DNA of 64,000 bases from Leishmania infantum JPCM5 (Eukaryota; Euglenozoa; Kinetoplastea; Trypanosomatida; Trypanosomatidae): NCBI RefSeq assembly GCF_000002875.2, contig NC_009415.2, positions 320,001-384,000 on the forward strand, read 5' to 3'. Made by a program: the position numbers and the translations under genes. Positions 32,950 through 44,080 of this stretch are shown here, in pieces. The notes under the pieces were generated by a model, which did not search any database, was not told where the DNA came from, and saw only the letters and a program-made list of their open reading frames with translations. Numbering within the stretch: position 1 is the first letter of the stretch; the number at the start of each line of letters is the position of its first letter.

Positions 32950-34719
32950 CGCGAGCGGCCACCAGAGGCTCCGCTCGAGTGCGCTGCGTGGCATGACCAC
33001 TTCGGCCGACTCCGCGCCGCGCAGCGTCTCCGCCACATTCGCCAGCGCCTGCATGCAGAGCGGAATCGCCCGCCAGTGATCCTGTGAACGGGCGCAGCAC
33101 AGCCAGCCACCGTGGCGTCGCCTAGGCGCAGCAGCACAAGCGTGTGCTCGTCGCTCAGGTCGAGGTCTGTGCTCGTGGCGCCACCTCCGCTGAGCGCCTT
33201 CTCTCTGCACCTCTCCGCAAACGCCGTGCGCGGCGCAGGCGTCGTGGCCTTTACAGCATCATCGGCCTGCCCCAGGTGGGCATTGCTAGCCACTCCGTCG
33301 GCTCGGGGGCCCAGCACGGCCGCCCTGGTGCCGTCCACGCCCGAGTGCACAGGCGACGCCGCAACGCGGCCCCCGTAGGCAGCGCGTGCCGTCATCTCCG
33401 CCCCGTGTGCCTTTGCGCCCCTCCCCGGGCACACGCTCCCGGGAGGGAGAGGGGGTGGGGGGGGGGGCAACCTCTCGGCCGTGCACGGGCTGTATCCACG
33501 GACACCACGGAACAGGGACACTCATTCCCAGCAGATGCAGCGGCCGCGCGTGCGCTGTGCAGGCGACAAGAGCTGCGCACCGGCACCGCCTGGCCCGCAC
33601 ACGTGTCGATGGCGGTCGCTGCTGAGACACGCCCACCGGCGCGTACTCGAGTTCGAGCACCGTTTCTCAGCGGGGAGTGACCCTTCCAGCGCATCCGAGG
33701 TCAGCGGCGGCATGTGCGCGGCAACGAGCTTGCCGACACGCTCCTGTGGATAGCCGCTGCCAGCATTCCGCAGGAGCCCGGGCATGGCATCCCAGTGCCC
33801 TCCGCACACGGACACGCACGACCTTCTGCATGTGGGGTGCCGTCACGGCGGCGTGCGTGCCCGTGTGAGGGGACTGCAGTAGCCGATCAGAGAAGACTGC
33901 TCGCAGTAGCAACAGCTTGCCTCCACGAGCGCCAGCGTCGACAACATAGACGCCGTGCACGACATGCGCCGCCACTCCCGCTTGCTGACTCGTGCGCTGC
34001 CTCTGCCTGTCCCTGCAGCATCGTGCGCCGGCACAGCAGCCGCAGCGATCCTCAGACCTCGAGTCCTGCGGTGGCCGACAAAGCCGCCGCCATCACCGAG
34101 GCTCTCCTCCCTCCACAGCGTCGGGCAGCGCAGCAGAATCCGAGTGCGGCTGGTGGGGAAGAGCCAGTCGCGCGCGGCTGCAGACACGCCAGCGCAATAT
34201 CAATCGCTATAGTGCGGTGAATCATTCAAGGTACTCCCCACAGATTGCTCACGATACAAGAGAGGGGCAGTGAAAGTGGAGTATCACAGAGTCATTAGCG
34301 CCCTGGGAGCGACCAGTTCGTAGCCTGGTTCTGCGGTATATGTACCCTAGAAAAAAGAAGTTGGGTCGTGAGCCGTGCGGTTTCGGTGTGCGGCAGAGTG
34401 GAATGAAGCCTTCCGAAGGATTGCCGTGCGTAAGGTGTTCCGAACCTCAGCAGCCTCACGTGCCTCCTCGGCAGTAGCGGTTTCGCTCTTGAGGAAGCGT
34501 GTATGCTGCTCTTTTTCTATCTGCTCCTCGTGACTTTCTTTCTTCGCAGTGAGCAAGGGGGCGTCCCGGGGAGAAGTTCGAGGATGCGTCGCAGGGCCTG
34601 CACAAAGAACAGCTGTGACTTGATGAAGCAGGTCACTTCTGCGCCTCTACCACGCGGTAGAAGAAGCTGGGATGACGCACACTCGTCTTCGGTGCATCAT
34701 TGCGAGTGGCGCCCCCGAT
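32950..34719 (-). pseudogene. Decayed full-length copy of the 621-residue myristoyl-protein gene (copy B)
   Basis: Collinear with the intact gene. The start codon position has become ATC (34719-34717), followed by a diverged N-terminus and HPSFFYRVVEAQK (intact gene: [13 protein letters not shown]), then a stop. After a frameshift SQLFFVQALRR continues the match. Further matches are LRCPTLWREESLGDGGGF (near 34115), RRMSCTASMLSTLALVEAS (near 33940), TDLDLSDEHTLVLLRLGDA (near 33165; intact [20 protein letters not shown]) and a C-terminal remnant near 33040-32970. The start is lost and several frameshifts and stops are present, so it cannot make the protein. Limits are from alignment by eye. Confidence 0.8.
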
Positions 34720-37043
34720 GCCGCAGAAGATGCAGAGAGCGAGAAGGAAAGAAAGCTGAAGGAAGCGGGACTCTTCCGGAAAGGTTGCGTAGCGAAACAG
34801 TAGATGGAACCTTTGCCGGAGTAATGAGCCGTGGCGTCGTTTGATGTTTCGAAGATGCACAGTGATGTGATGCAGGGCTGTTTTCTTCTATTTTGTTTTT
34901 GGAGGAAGTGGGAGTGGAAGCAATTCGGGATCTCTAAGCGAGTGTCGCGGAGCTGCGTAGCCTCTGTGGTGGCCGGTGTGGCCAGTGATGCTACGAGGCC
35001 ATTGCTTCGCAGTGACGTATATAGAGCAACGGCGACAGCATAAACAGTGCACCAGGGGCAAACCATATGCATAAAAGGAATACGCATACATATATGTGTG
35101 TATAGGTGTGTAAATCACCATCGATGACGGAGACGGAGCGTTATGCGAGTAAGAGAGAAACAACAGGAAGACTGTGAAGAGTGGCTGCTCGACTCTTACG
35201 AGAGAATCGAGTTCATCGCGCGTTTGTGGGGAGCCCGAGTTTCGCGTGTTTGTCGTCCCCCTTCTGCAGACGGATACGAAGCGCGCTAAGGCAAAGGACG
35301 CTCTCCGCATATACGTCGAGCATGAGAGAAAGGAGAAAAGGGGACGAAAACTCCGAGCGAGACCGTCACGAAGCGCGCACCACCACCACCATCACCACCA
35401 ACCAGGAAACTCAATGGAACAGTGGAGAAACCCCCTGCACAAGTAGGGAGGATCACCAACCCGGCATCACGATAGTCGTACCTAGGCGTGCGGCCTGTCC
35501 GTCTTCTTCGGATAGCCCGTATTCTGATCGCGCTGTCTATTTTTCCTCATCGTAGCGCGCCTGCGTCACGTGTGTGCGTCCGTGAAGACGATCTCTTTTT
35601 CCTTCGTCGTTGTTTTTCGAGGGCGTACTTCCGAGCATGCGGGCGTGTATGGAAATGGTCTGAAGACAAAGGCGGGTTGGTAAGGGAAGAAGAGAGGGAG
35701 GAAAGGGGTGGCATGTACACCGCTCATGAGGCTGAATGGTTGTTGCAGACGCGCGGAAAAGAAACGGAAAAGACGGAGCCCGGTTTGCGCTTAGAGTGAC
35801 AAAACTGAGGAAACGATGAAGAAGACTGAAAAAAAAAGTTATCAAAAAACCCCGTGAAGCGATGGAAAGAAAAGCGAGAGGAGGAACGCGACGGAAATCC
35901 GCTGCGAGTGAAGCGGATCGGCAGTGACCACAGCAACGGCCTTGTACGTGGAAGAGAGCCGAAAGCAGAGGATTGGGTAGCTCGGTAGCGTACCCGAGTC
36001 GCACACATCCGCATGCCACTTCCCGATAGCTCGACGTGAAGGGGCAACAGGGAAAAATAGAAGAGCGCCACCAAAGAGGGCACCGAATGATAGAGTGCCC
36101 CACACGGCGTTGGCTCAGGCAGAGACGGCAATCGCGCACATGACAGCGATACGCCTCTGGCGAGCCTGCAGGAGGGGCACAGAACGTCCGCAGTGTGCGT
36201 TGCGTGAAGGTATCAGATGTGCAACACACTTTCTTTCAGGACTTGCTCCTTCGGCGCAGGCGAACCCGCCTACAGCAAGAGCTCTGCACGGAGGTTTACC
36301 GCTACAAGAGTGCATCACGGGCAATGAAGAGAGCGTGAAGGTGCTGGCTGAAAGGCTGTGAGCGAGAGAAGCTTTAGGGAGATGGAGCCAACGTCTGAGA
36401 GAGAGATACTCACACGTGCGTCCTCAGCTGTGCCTTCACTTCAACTGTTTCTTTCATTGCGTTTTAGTGCCATCAATCCGTGCTGCGTGCTTGTGTATTG
36501 TCAAGGTGAGGGCGGGGGTAAGGCTGGACACACGAGCACACGTTAAGAGTAAAGACACAGACACCCAGTCACAGGTGAGAGAGAAGAGCACCCGTCACAG
36601 AGACAAGCGTCAGGCATGCGAGCATTTTCGTTTTCAGCGTATTCTTTACATCCTGCATGGCATGGCACTCGCCCCGCCAACGTCGGCAAATGTCTTCTCT
36701 CTCTTCTCGTTTTTTATCCTGTTTCGTGCGCATGCTGCGTCGCTTTCGTGCTCTCGAGCGGGTAATGAGGCGGAGGCATCGTCGAGGCGACTCAAGTCAA
36801 ATTTCACCACCCCTCATCACCCCTTCGGATGCTGAAGGGAGGACAGGGTGAGGACGGGGTGGCACAAGCGCGAAAAAAAAAACGAACAAGAAGGGAGAGC
36901 GCAGACCTTCACGGAAGAGCTCCTCTCTTCGAAGAAATGAAAGAAAAAGGCGAAGCACAGTGGAGAAAGTACAAGACACAAGACACAAAACACACAGACA
37001 CACACACACACATGCGGGCAAACGCGCGCACAGCATCTCTTCA
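34720..37043. other. Spacer
   Basis: No gene seen. It contains a CAC/CAT-rich tract at about 35379-35400, a CA microsatellite near 36995-37012, and purine-rich plus-strand blocks. On the transcribed strand it runs from the 3' side of the small membrane protein gene to the decayed gene copy B. Confidence 0.5.
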
Positions 37044-37283
37044 CTAAATGGGTTCCGCGGCGCTCTTGCCGTTGCCGGGGTCGCTCTCCACCGCCGTCAT
37101 CACCACGGACCCGGGCAGGTGCAGCTCATCAGGGCGCTTGTACGCAACGTACAGTGCCGCAATCACGCCAACCACCGTGATGCCGAGGCACACCCACACA
37201 AGCGGGAACTCCTCCTTGGACTTTGCCGCCGCCACCGACAGGCACGCGGCCAGGGCGACAATCAGCAGCTGCATCGCGGACAT
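37044..37283 (-). CDS. Small signal-peptide/single-TM protein, copy 2
   Basis: A 79-residue protein identical to the product of 20832-21071 except for its last residues (AAEPI instead of VAENV). It has the same signal peptide, TM helix at about 27-47 and YKRPDELHLPG tail. Nucleotide identity is complete from the AGCC before the ATG to within about 20 bases of the stop, and the flanks on both sides are unrelated to those of copy 1. An AG at 37292-37291 after CTCTTC, eight bases before the ATG, could be the splice acceptor. It sits upstream of the decayed copy B, so the myristoyl-protein array has one of these genes at each end. Confidence 0.75.
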   Translation of the reverse strand: MSAMQLLIVALAACLSVAAAKSKEEFPLVWVCLGITVVGVIAALYVAYKRPDELHLPGSVVMTAVESDPGNGKSAAEPI

Positions 37284-37860
37284 GGCTTCGCTGAAGAGGC
37301 GTATGACAAATGAGACAATGAGGGGCTGGAGAGCAACACAAGGAGTGCGATGCTAGCGAGTGTGAAATCGTTGGCGTGTAAAACACAAAACAAAACGCGG
37401 CGAGGGAGGGAGGAAGCGCAGCTGAATCTGCGAGAAGCGGAAACACACCACCACCACCCACCACCGATAGAAAGGCATGATGCATATGCAAAGGAGAAGA
37501 GGGCAAGCAACAGAGCAGCGACGTTGTCGTTTTGTTTTCGAGGAGAGGGTAGATAACATAAAGGTGCCATCGACAGTCCTTCAAAGACACCTCCAGAGCC
37601 CCCCTCCCCTTGCGATTGGCTGAGAGAAGAGAAGAGCTCGGCGTTCATGTGAGTGGAAAGGCTAGCCGACGAGACAGTAGGTGCCGTGCGCATGTCGTTC
37701 ATGTGGCTTTGAGCTTCAAAAGGGGCATTTGGTTCAATAGACATTAGCAGCTTAGTCGTGTGCAGAGAGCACGTTGTCCGGCATCGCCCTACAACGAGCT
37801 CCGCGCGAGCATCCAATCGAGGCTGGAACAGATACGCAGACGTTCGCAATGCACCGCCTT
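37284..37860. other. Spacer
   Basis: No gene. On the transcribed strand a pyrimidine-rich region at about 37385-37425 and 37485-37500 precedes the small membrane protein gene. This is also the 3'UTR of the 893-residue protein gene. Confidence 0.45.
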
Positions 37861-40542
37861 TTACCACACAGCTGCATCCTCGCACGGGTCTGGCGGTCTC
37901 CTGCCGAGCCGCAGCTTCAGTACATGAGCGGAGCGAAAAAGCCGTACTGCAAGGTCCGCCTTTCTGACAGAGGTTCCGTTCACGTGCGTCACGTAAGGGT
38001 ACTGCTGCAGCAAGTCGGCAGCCGATTTTCTCGACAGCGGTGCCCTTTCCGTCTTTTCCCCCTCTTCCCGTGTGCATGTAAGCTGGAAACAAATCACAGC
38101 TGCATGGCTGCTGGCGTCGTGAGAGCCGCGGAAGCAAACCTTGAAGTTGGATGCGTTCGTGCGAGCCCGCAGTGCCTGAAATGGCCACTTGGCCCTGTTG
38201 CTCTTGCGTTCAAACACAACGACCACAAACGAATGCGGATCTCCGGCGGTTCGCCTCCAGTGCGGGAGAGATGTCTTCGACCCCTCAGCAGTGAAGCATC
38301 GCCTGCCAGGTGGACCGCGGCTGCACGGAAGCTCGCCGAGGTTAGCAGATGAAGACCTCACACCGCCGCGACGGGTGGCTCTCATTGGGGTGCCTTGCAT
38401 GGTTGAATCCGGTGGCTGATCGTGGCGCGTCGCCGACACAATGGCCTTGAGGAATTCGCCGTCTGCGTCGGAAAGTGACGATGGTCCGTCTGAGGTTGCT
38501 CTTGCTTGTGCTACGTTCTGTCGAGGACTCCTGCCACACATGTGATCTGGCATCTCGCTCATCGCCTCTATGCCGTTTTCTGCGGCCCCTTGCCCTTCGC
38601 CGGCACTTTTTGCCGACGACGTGTAAAATGCAGCGGTGGCCGGCTGTTGCGACAGTGGCGTCGTAGATTCGTCGAGAGCCTTCGAGAAAGCACTGAATAG
38701 CTCCTGGACCGTTGCGTATCGTCGGGTCTCGCGTCTGACACTCATGTCGGCATCGGTGGCCTCATGGGCGGCGGTCGCCCGCTCTGGCGGTTCCGGAGTC
38801 GCGGACCGTTTACAGTGACGCACCCGCGCATGACGCAAGAAGCGGCGGTGGTGTGGGGTAAGGGCCAGCCGCGTGTGTAGCCGGATGTCGAGGAAGCGGA
38901 AGACAGCTGCAATGCACTTGGCGTTTTCTGCATCCTGCGCATCCGCCTGCTCGGAGCCACTGCTACCCGGGAAACCGGCGCTGTCCACTTCCTTTGATTT
39001 TGGTTGCCCGCGCTGCGAATGCCTGGTGCTGCTGCGCACGCGGTGAAGCATTCCTTCAAAGTTCAATAGGTATGCAACGAGATACCGAAGCCGCACCATC
39101 TCACTCAAGAGCAGCCACAGCTTGTCTCGTGTGGACAGCGACACCGGCGCCGAGCTCACCTTTGCGCTCCTGTCCCCGTCCCGCAGTGAAACGCGGAAAG
39201 GCGATCCGGAGACGTTCGAACGCGGCCGATCACTGAGCGCCGCTGCAACGTCGGCGCGACCCGTGACGAAGCGGAAGAGATGCGTCGACCGAAGTGACTC
39301 ACATTCCACTCGCTGCTGGCGAGAGTTCGAGTACGTTGAGGGCGGCACGCGCACAAAGTACAGGAGCTCATCAAAGCTGAACAAGTCGTCTCGCACCTCA
39401 CGGAGGGACAACGAAAGCGGTGAAGGCACGCCTGGCTCTTGGTCAAGCAGAATGCGGCGATCAGCCGCGGCCTCCCTGGAGGCTCCCTCCATCTCCTTCT
39501 TCACCGCAAGAGACTCTAGCTTCCGGAGAACACCGCGGTGGCAGTTCTGCGCGGCGGCCCACAGGCGCTGGCGAAGCTCCTTCTGAACCGCGGGCTGCCG
39601 CAGCACAGTGACGAGGAAGTTTGCCGCCTGCGCGCGGTCCCACTGGAGACTTGTCACGTCGTCCACACGCAGTAGCGGGCTGTCTTTGAAGACAAAGGCG
39701 GCAGTGGGGCAAGGTAATTTGGCATCGGGGTAGACGTGTGGCCCGCCGTACCAAGCGTGAAGGATGGCGTGCTCGGCGATTGCAGAGACCAGCGTGTGCG
39801 GTATCGTCGCGAGCAGAAACGGAAGCGAGCCCCCAATGACGAATGAAGTAGACGGCGGCTGTGCTGTACTTGTCGAAGGGTCCAAGGCACACCACATCTC
39901 CCCTGACCCCAAGCGGTCGCTGGCCAATCGATTGGCAGCACGCCACAGACGCTGGTGGTCCATGATGCGGCGCTCTATTGCCCTCGTCATCTGCGACACC
40001 GTCGGCCAAGGTGTCACCGCCGCTGCCGGGGCACCAGCAGCAGAAGCAGCAGAAGTCGCAGGTGAAGACAATGCCTGCGTAGGACCGGCATCAGCCGACA
40101 CTGCAGAAGCGGGCGCAGGCGCTGAGGGTGGCGCGTCGGCCTCACGTGCGCAACTCGCCGACTGTCGTACAGCAGGTTCGAGAATGCAGTTCTCATCAAG
40201 GGAGTCATAGTCAGCGCTGCAAATCCCACGGAGGTCAAAGATGTCTTTGGGCTTCGTCTGAGAGAAGCCGCGTGCATGTGAAACAACGTTTGCGTACGAA
40301 AACGGTTGCACATGAAGCGCCCCTAGGAGCTGCTTGCGCGCCTCTCTGTACTGCTCCTCTACTGCAGCTAGCTCGCTTTCCGCGCTGTCCCCGCGCTCGA
40401 CTGGCTGCGCCTTGAACGCTGATGAGCCCCTGTGTGGGTGCGCAGGAGCGGTATCCGCAGGGGCAACACCCATGCGTGCCAGATACTCCGACACCCACGG
40501 ACGCAGCGAGGCGGTACAGAAGTGCACCTTACTCGGTCGCAT
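37861..40542 (-). CDS. Large hypothetical protein with a possible C-terminal PDZ-like module
   Basis: An 893-residue protein of unknown function. The frame is open 129 bases further upstream but without an ATG, so 40542 is chosen. The N-terminal ~25 residues (MRPSKVHFCTASLRPWVSEY) carry positive charges and only one acidic residue, so a mitochondrial presequence is possible. A low-complexity Ala/Pro/Ser part at about 115-190 is followed by a helical region (about 195-560) and Ser-rich linkers. The last ~115 residues (from about 780) run FERKSNRAKWPFQ ... THVNGTSVRKADLAVRL ... LKLRL. This has the same order of features as the C-terminal modules of the genes at 41768 (LERPSVDTPWG ... AAVNGTPASDAEATL) and 47434 (LERSSTKRPWN ... 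DGLNGQDLS). It may thus be a distant member of the neighbouring paralogue set; that inference is weaker than for the other two. Confidence 0.85.
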   Translation of the reverse strand: MRPSKVHFCTASLRPWVSEYLARMGVAPADTAPAHPHRGSSAFKAQPVERGDSAESELAAVEEQYREARKQLLGALHVQPFSYANVVSHARGFSQTKPKDIFDLRGICSADYDSLDENCILEPAVRQSASCAREADAPPSAPAPASAVSADAGPTQALSSPATSAASAAGAPAAAVTPWPTVSQMTRAIERRIMDHQRLWRAANRLASDRLGSGEMWCALDPSTSTAQPPSTSFVIGGSLPFLLATIPHTLVSAIAEHAILHAWYGGPHVYPDAKLPCPTAAFVFKDSPLLRVDDVTSLQWDRAQAANFLVTVLRQPAVQKELRQRLWAAAQNCHRGVLRKLESLAVKKEMEGASREAAADRRILLDQEPGVPSPLSLSLREVRDDLFSFDELLYFVRVPPSTYSNSRQQRVECESLRSTHLFRFVTGRADVAAALSDRPRSNVSGSPFRVSLRDGDRSAKVSSAPVSLSTRDKLWLLLSEMVRLRYLVAYLLNFEGMLHRVRSSTRHSQRGQPKSKEVDSAGFPGSSGSEQADAQDAENAKCIAAVFRFLDIRLHTRLALTPHHRRFLRHARVRHCKRSATPEPPERATAAHEATDADMSVRRETRRYATVQELFSAFSKALDESTTPLSQQPATAAFYTSSAKSAGEGQGAAENGIEAMSEMPDHMCGRSPRQNVAQARATSDGPSSLSDADGEFLKAIVSATRHDQPPDSTMQGTPMRATRRGGVRSSSANLGELPCSRGPPGRRCFTAEGSKTSLPHWRRTAGDPHSFVVVVFERKSNRAKWPFQALRARTNASNFKVCFRGSHDASSHAAVICFQLTCTREEGEKTERAPLSRKSAADLLQQYPYVTHVNGTSVRKADLAVRLFRSAHVLKLRLGRRPPDPCEDAAVW

Positions 40543-41767
40543 CTTAGCGTCGAAGCAAGTGCTCAAGAACGAATACGGTGCTAAAGTCGCATGAAGACCT
40601 CTTCGACAAAGTCCGCTGCTGTCTGGTCGGGGGGCGGTAAACACCCCCTGCTCAGCTCCATGCCGTTGCACGCAAACAAGGCACGCAGTCGTACCACCTC
40701 AGCGTTGCCCTCAGGCTCTGCCTAGGCACTACGGTCCGTCTTGCAAAATGGGAATGACAATGAGAAGGCGAGGAAGGGCACAGCAGAATTGAGTAAAAGC
40801 TCGCCATGCGGAGACGGTAAGGGGGCGAAAGCATATCAGGTGCGCCGCACGTTTTGGTGAGGCAGCTCAGCACGTGCCTACAGGCATGTCCATGCGCCAC
40901 GCGTGCAGCGCACCTCAGAACCACAAAGGACACCGTGAAGGAAAGGCGTACATTCGACCCATCTTTTTTGCGGAAGAGAAGGGGGAGGCAAAGACGGGCT
41001 GGCCGCAGCACAGACCTGCCGTCTGATAGCACATGGGCTACCGGACTCCACTCTGCAGCAAGGCTCCCTTGATACACCTCCAGGCGAAGGGCTTCTTCCT
41101 TCTTTGGTCTTATCTCTTCCGTTTTTTTTTTCTTATTCCCCTTGCCTGCTCCTGTAAAGCATCCGTCAAGGACAACTTCTCTGAAGTGCGCGCGGCCCCC
41201 ACGAAAACAAGGCGTGCACAGGCAGTCACGCATCCGAGCACAGCAAGACGCGTGACAATGAAGACCGCGTCGCATCGCACGTGCCTCTCTACTCGTGATC
41301 AAAATAAAAATAGAAAGGAGGCAGGTGCAGCCAAGGCCCGGCACAAGATAACGAGGCGCACAGAGAAACACAACACGCGGAGCGCTGCGTCACAGCTCGT
41401 CGGCGCCTGAGGACAAGACTCGAGAAGCACTTCTATGGTGGGAGGCAACAGGAAGACGATACAAAAACAAACACGACAGTATTCGCACGTTGCGGCATCT
41501 ATGGAGACGTAACAGTGCTCGGCGCATGGCCACAAGCGATGGCCGCAACACTCAAAAGAGAGGACGCATGGCGTCGTGAGAAAGGCACCAGGCACGAGAA
41601 GGAGGGCGCGTAACCGATTGCAAATGCGCGGAATCCCATCGATACATCTGGTGGTTCACGCCTTCGCAATTCAAAGACGTCCGCAGTGGCACAGCACCAG
41701 ACCTGCACACTGCCTGCGTACTCGGCGAGGAGCGTGCACAAAAAAGGCCACTGGTGTCTCTTTGTGT
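40543..41767. other. Spacer
   Basis: No supported gene. A pyrimidine-rich tract at 41090-41160 is on the plus strand, the wrong strand for processing of the minus-strand gene. Most of the rest is unremarkable 3'UTR/spacer of the gene ending at 41768. Confidence 0.45.
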
Positions 41768-44080
41768 CTACTTTCGCAGAAAGCGCAGTGTCATGCGAGT
41801 GAGCTGGCTAATATGCTTCAGCGTCGCCTCAGCATCCGACGCTGGGGTGCCGTTTACCGCGGCGATGTACCACGTGGTGGGCTGCTTCCTGAAGTTGCTG
41901 AAGAAGGGATGCTGACGCACCCTTGCCTTGCGACTCTTTGGCAGACTCATCAAGCGCAGAGGCAGCTGCTGCGGTGCCTCAGACGGATCCGTCAGGCGAC
42001 CAATCGGCAGTCCCCACGGCGTGTCCACGGAAGGCCGCTCCAGCACCATCTCATCCTCGGAAAGGTGGGTAAGCTTGACCTGGTTGTCGAACGTGCACGG
42101 TTCCACGAGTTCTCCCTCCGGTTTTTGCGGACAAGCACCTGGTGGCTCACTCGCGTCGTTCGCTGTCTTTTCAGCCTCTATCCCATCTCTATTTTGTGCG
42201 ATGGCCTCCGCCGAGGGCACGGCCGTGGGTTCGGCGTCCGCTGCGGATCGCGAAACCGCTGCCGATTGAGGCACAGTAGATTCTGCAAGCTGCTGCTTCA
42301 AGGCTTTCGGTTTTCGTCCACGCTTCTTCCCCTTCCTGACGCCCTCCGCCGCAATCACGGCGGCCGCGGCGGCTGGCGATGGTGGTATAGTAACAGACTC
42401 CACCAGCGGTGTCTCCATCGCGATCGGCGGGTCAACCGCACTCGGGACGGCGGGCGCAGTGGGATCGGCGGCACGCTCCTGCAAGAATTTGCTAACGGCC
42501 GCCTCCATGCGGCCTCTGTCGAGGCCATCGCCACTTATCCTATTACGTGGCTCCGCAGCTTCTGCCGATAGCATCTCTCTGCTGTGCGTTGTGGCCGCGA
42601 CAGCCGTCGTCGTTGTGGTGCTGCGTGAGGCAGTCAGGCGATCTTGTGCGGACTTGGGCATCACGAGCAGCTCCAACACGACAGTCTCGGCTGCCTCTAT
42701 CAGGAGCTGCACCTGCGTCATGTGCAGCGCCTCAACGCCGTTCACTGCCAGCAGTCGTAGCTGCATGCCATACTCGCGCACGAACTCCTTCGCCGGCTTT
42801 GACAGAATGTGCGTTGAGGGCGCGCGCCAGTAAAGTTGCTCGTCGACCGTGAAGCCCCACTCCGCTGCGGTGCTCTGCCGGCGCAGAATCAGCGTCACGC
42901 GCTGGCCAGAGGTGCCTTCGCCGCCTTGTGGTGGTGTCAGAAAGGCCACTTCCGTCGGCAGCGAGCGGGCTTCTGCCCTAAACGAGCTAGACTTGAGCAC
43001 CAGCTGCACGTTCTTGCGTCCTTCCGTCGCTGACTGTAAGGTCTGCAGCAGATGCCGCGTGTAGGCCGCGTAATCGCCGTGCGCCACAGGTTCGACCGAG
43101 CGACCCTTTATCATCACGATGGATGCACCTTGCGGGGTGGACTGAAGCAGGTCGTGCAGCTTTCTCGCTTTCTCAAAGACGCGCAGGCTCACGTCGATGT
43201 CCACCAGCGCGCCCTGCTCGTTGAGCAACAGCCCCCACGGCGTCTCTGGCGTAGGCCGATGCAAGTCAACGACAGCGGTGCCATCCTGCTCATTGATCTT
43301 CACCCGCGTCACCTGCGTGTAGGACATCGGTGGCGAACTCATGGTCGACTCGAGGACGAGCACCCAATCGCAGAGCTGGTAGTAGTACTGCGGGTAGACC
43401 GGTGCCAGCCGCCGCGCTGCCTCCTCGGCGTTACTCTCGCGGACTGCTGCCTTGACGATAGGCACAGTGAGCATGATGTTATTGTACACCGCCACAAAGT
43501 CTTCCAAAAGCGTCTGTGTTACGACAAGCGCCGCGACACTCTCCGCGGCGGTCTTCGTGTGTTTCTTGGCGAGTTCCTCCTGAATGCGACGCTGCAGCTG
43601 CAACGCCACCAGCTCGACGCGCAGCTTCACGCTCACGTAGGAGACCGCGTAGAGTCCCTCAACGGCAGAGTCGATCGGCACTTGCCGCGAGGAGGCGTAC
43701 GAGTTAAACTGCTTCGCCACCGCCGCCTTGTCCGTCGGCGAGGCGCCCTTCCGCATATCCGCTGGGAGGGCATCGCAAAGGGCTTGACGCACAATGTCCA
43801 TCAACTCCCAAAGCACCATTCGTGGGGTGAGGACAAGCTGGGAGGTGGGGCCCGAGAGCTCGTTGAGGCGGGCCACCATCGTACCTATCCGGCGAGCGAG
43901 CAGCACCGAGTAGTCGTCTACGGGGCTGGTCCCGCGTGGTGGTGAAACGGTCGGCGCCGCGCTTTGCGGCGGAGCGGCGCTGCCCAGTAGGCGCGCAGCA
44001 TCCCCGCTGTAGATGAGATCTGCCGGCTCCCTGCAGCGGCTCAGGCGATTCAGCGCTTCGGCTAGCGTGGAGCTACTCAT
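41768..44080 (-). CDS. PDZ-like three-module protein with an AT-hook-like basic motif
   Basis: A 770-residue protein, clearly paralogous to the 1121-residue product of 47434-50799 with the same architecture. A helical N-terminal region (LTPRMVLWELMDIVRQAL near 85; partner: YTPKELLYELEAALYHV) is followed by module 1 at about 255-365 (TPETPWGLLLNEQGALVDID; partner: AQRWGLLLNDKGLLVGVE). Module 2 at about 373-476 starts with PPQGGEGTSGQRVTLIL and contains EWGFTV and LLAVNG. A low-complexity linker holds KKRGRKPKALKQQ at about 582-594. C-terminal module 3 (660-770) starts TFDNQVKL and ends MTLRFLRK. The modules look PDZ-like: a strand, a W-G-L/F carboxylate-loop-like turn, and a later V-N-G turn. 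The frame upstream lacks an ATG, so 44080 is the start; a possible splice AG lies at 44096-44095. Role unknown; a scaffold with some nucleic-acid binding is an inference. Confidence 0.88.
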   Translation of the reverse strand: MSSSTLAEALNRLSRCREPADLIYSGDAARLLGSAAPPQSAAPTVSPPRGTSPVDDYSVLLARRIGTMVARLNELSGPTSQLVLTPRMVLWELMDIVRQALCDALPADMRKGASPTDKAAVAKQFNSYASSRQVPIDSAVEGLYAVSYVSVKLRVELVALQLQRRIQEELAKKHTKTAAESVAALVVTQTLLEDFVAVYNNIMLTVPIVKAAVRESNAEEAARRLAPVYPQYYYQLCDWVLVLESTMSSPPMSYTQVTRVKINEQDGTAVVDLHRPTPETPWGLLLNEQGALVDIDVSLRVFEKARKLHDLLQSTPQGASIVMIKGRSVEPVAHGDYAAYTRHLLQTLQSATEGRKNVQLVLKSSSFRAEARSLPTEVAFLTPPQGGEGTSGQRVTLILRRQSTAAEWGFTVDEQLYWRAPSTHILSKPAKEFVREYGMQLRLLAVNGVEALHMTQVQLLIEAAETVVLELLVMPKSAQDRLTASRSTTTTTAVAATTHSREMLSAEAAEPRNRISGDGLDRGRMEAAVSKFLQERAADPTAPAVPSAVDPPIAMETPLVESVTIPPSPAAAAAVIAAEGVRKGKKRGRKPKALKQQLAESTVPQSAAVSRSAADAEPTAVPSAEAIAQNRDGIEAEKTANDASEPPGACPQKPEGELVEPCTFDNQVKLTHLSEDEMVLERPSVDTPWGLPIGRLTDPSEAPQQLPLRLMSLPKSRKARVRQHPFFSNFRKQPTTWYIAAVNGTPASDAEATLKHISQLTRMTLRFLRK

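Noticed and set aside
31780..33087. 435-codon ORF on the plus strand
   Set aside because: Arg/Ala/Gly-rich, no motif, against the transcription direction, and antisense to the decayed gene copy B. Long chance ORFs are expected in such GC-rich DNA.
40543..40671. 43-codon N-terminal extension of the 893-residue protein
   Set aside because: The extension begins with GTG and has no ATG; the first ATG is at 40542.
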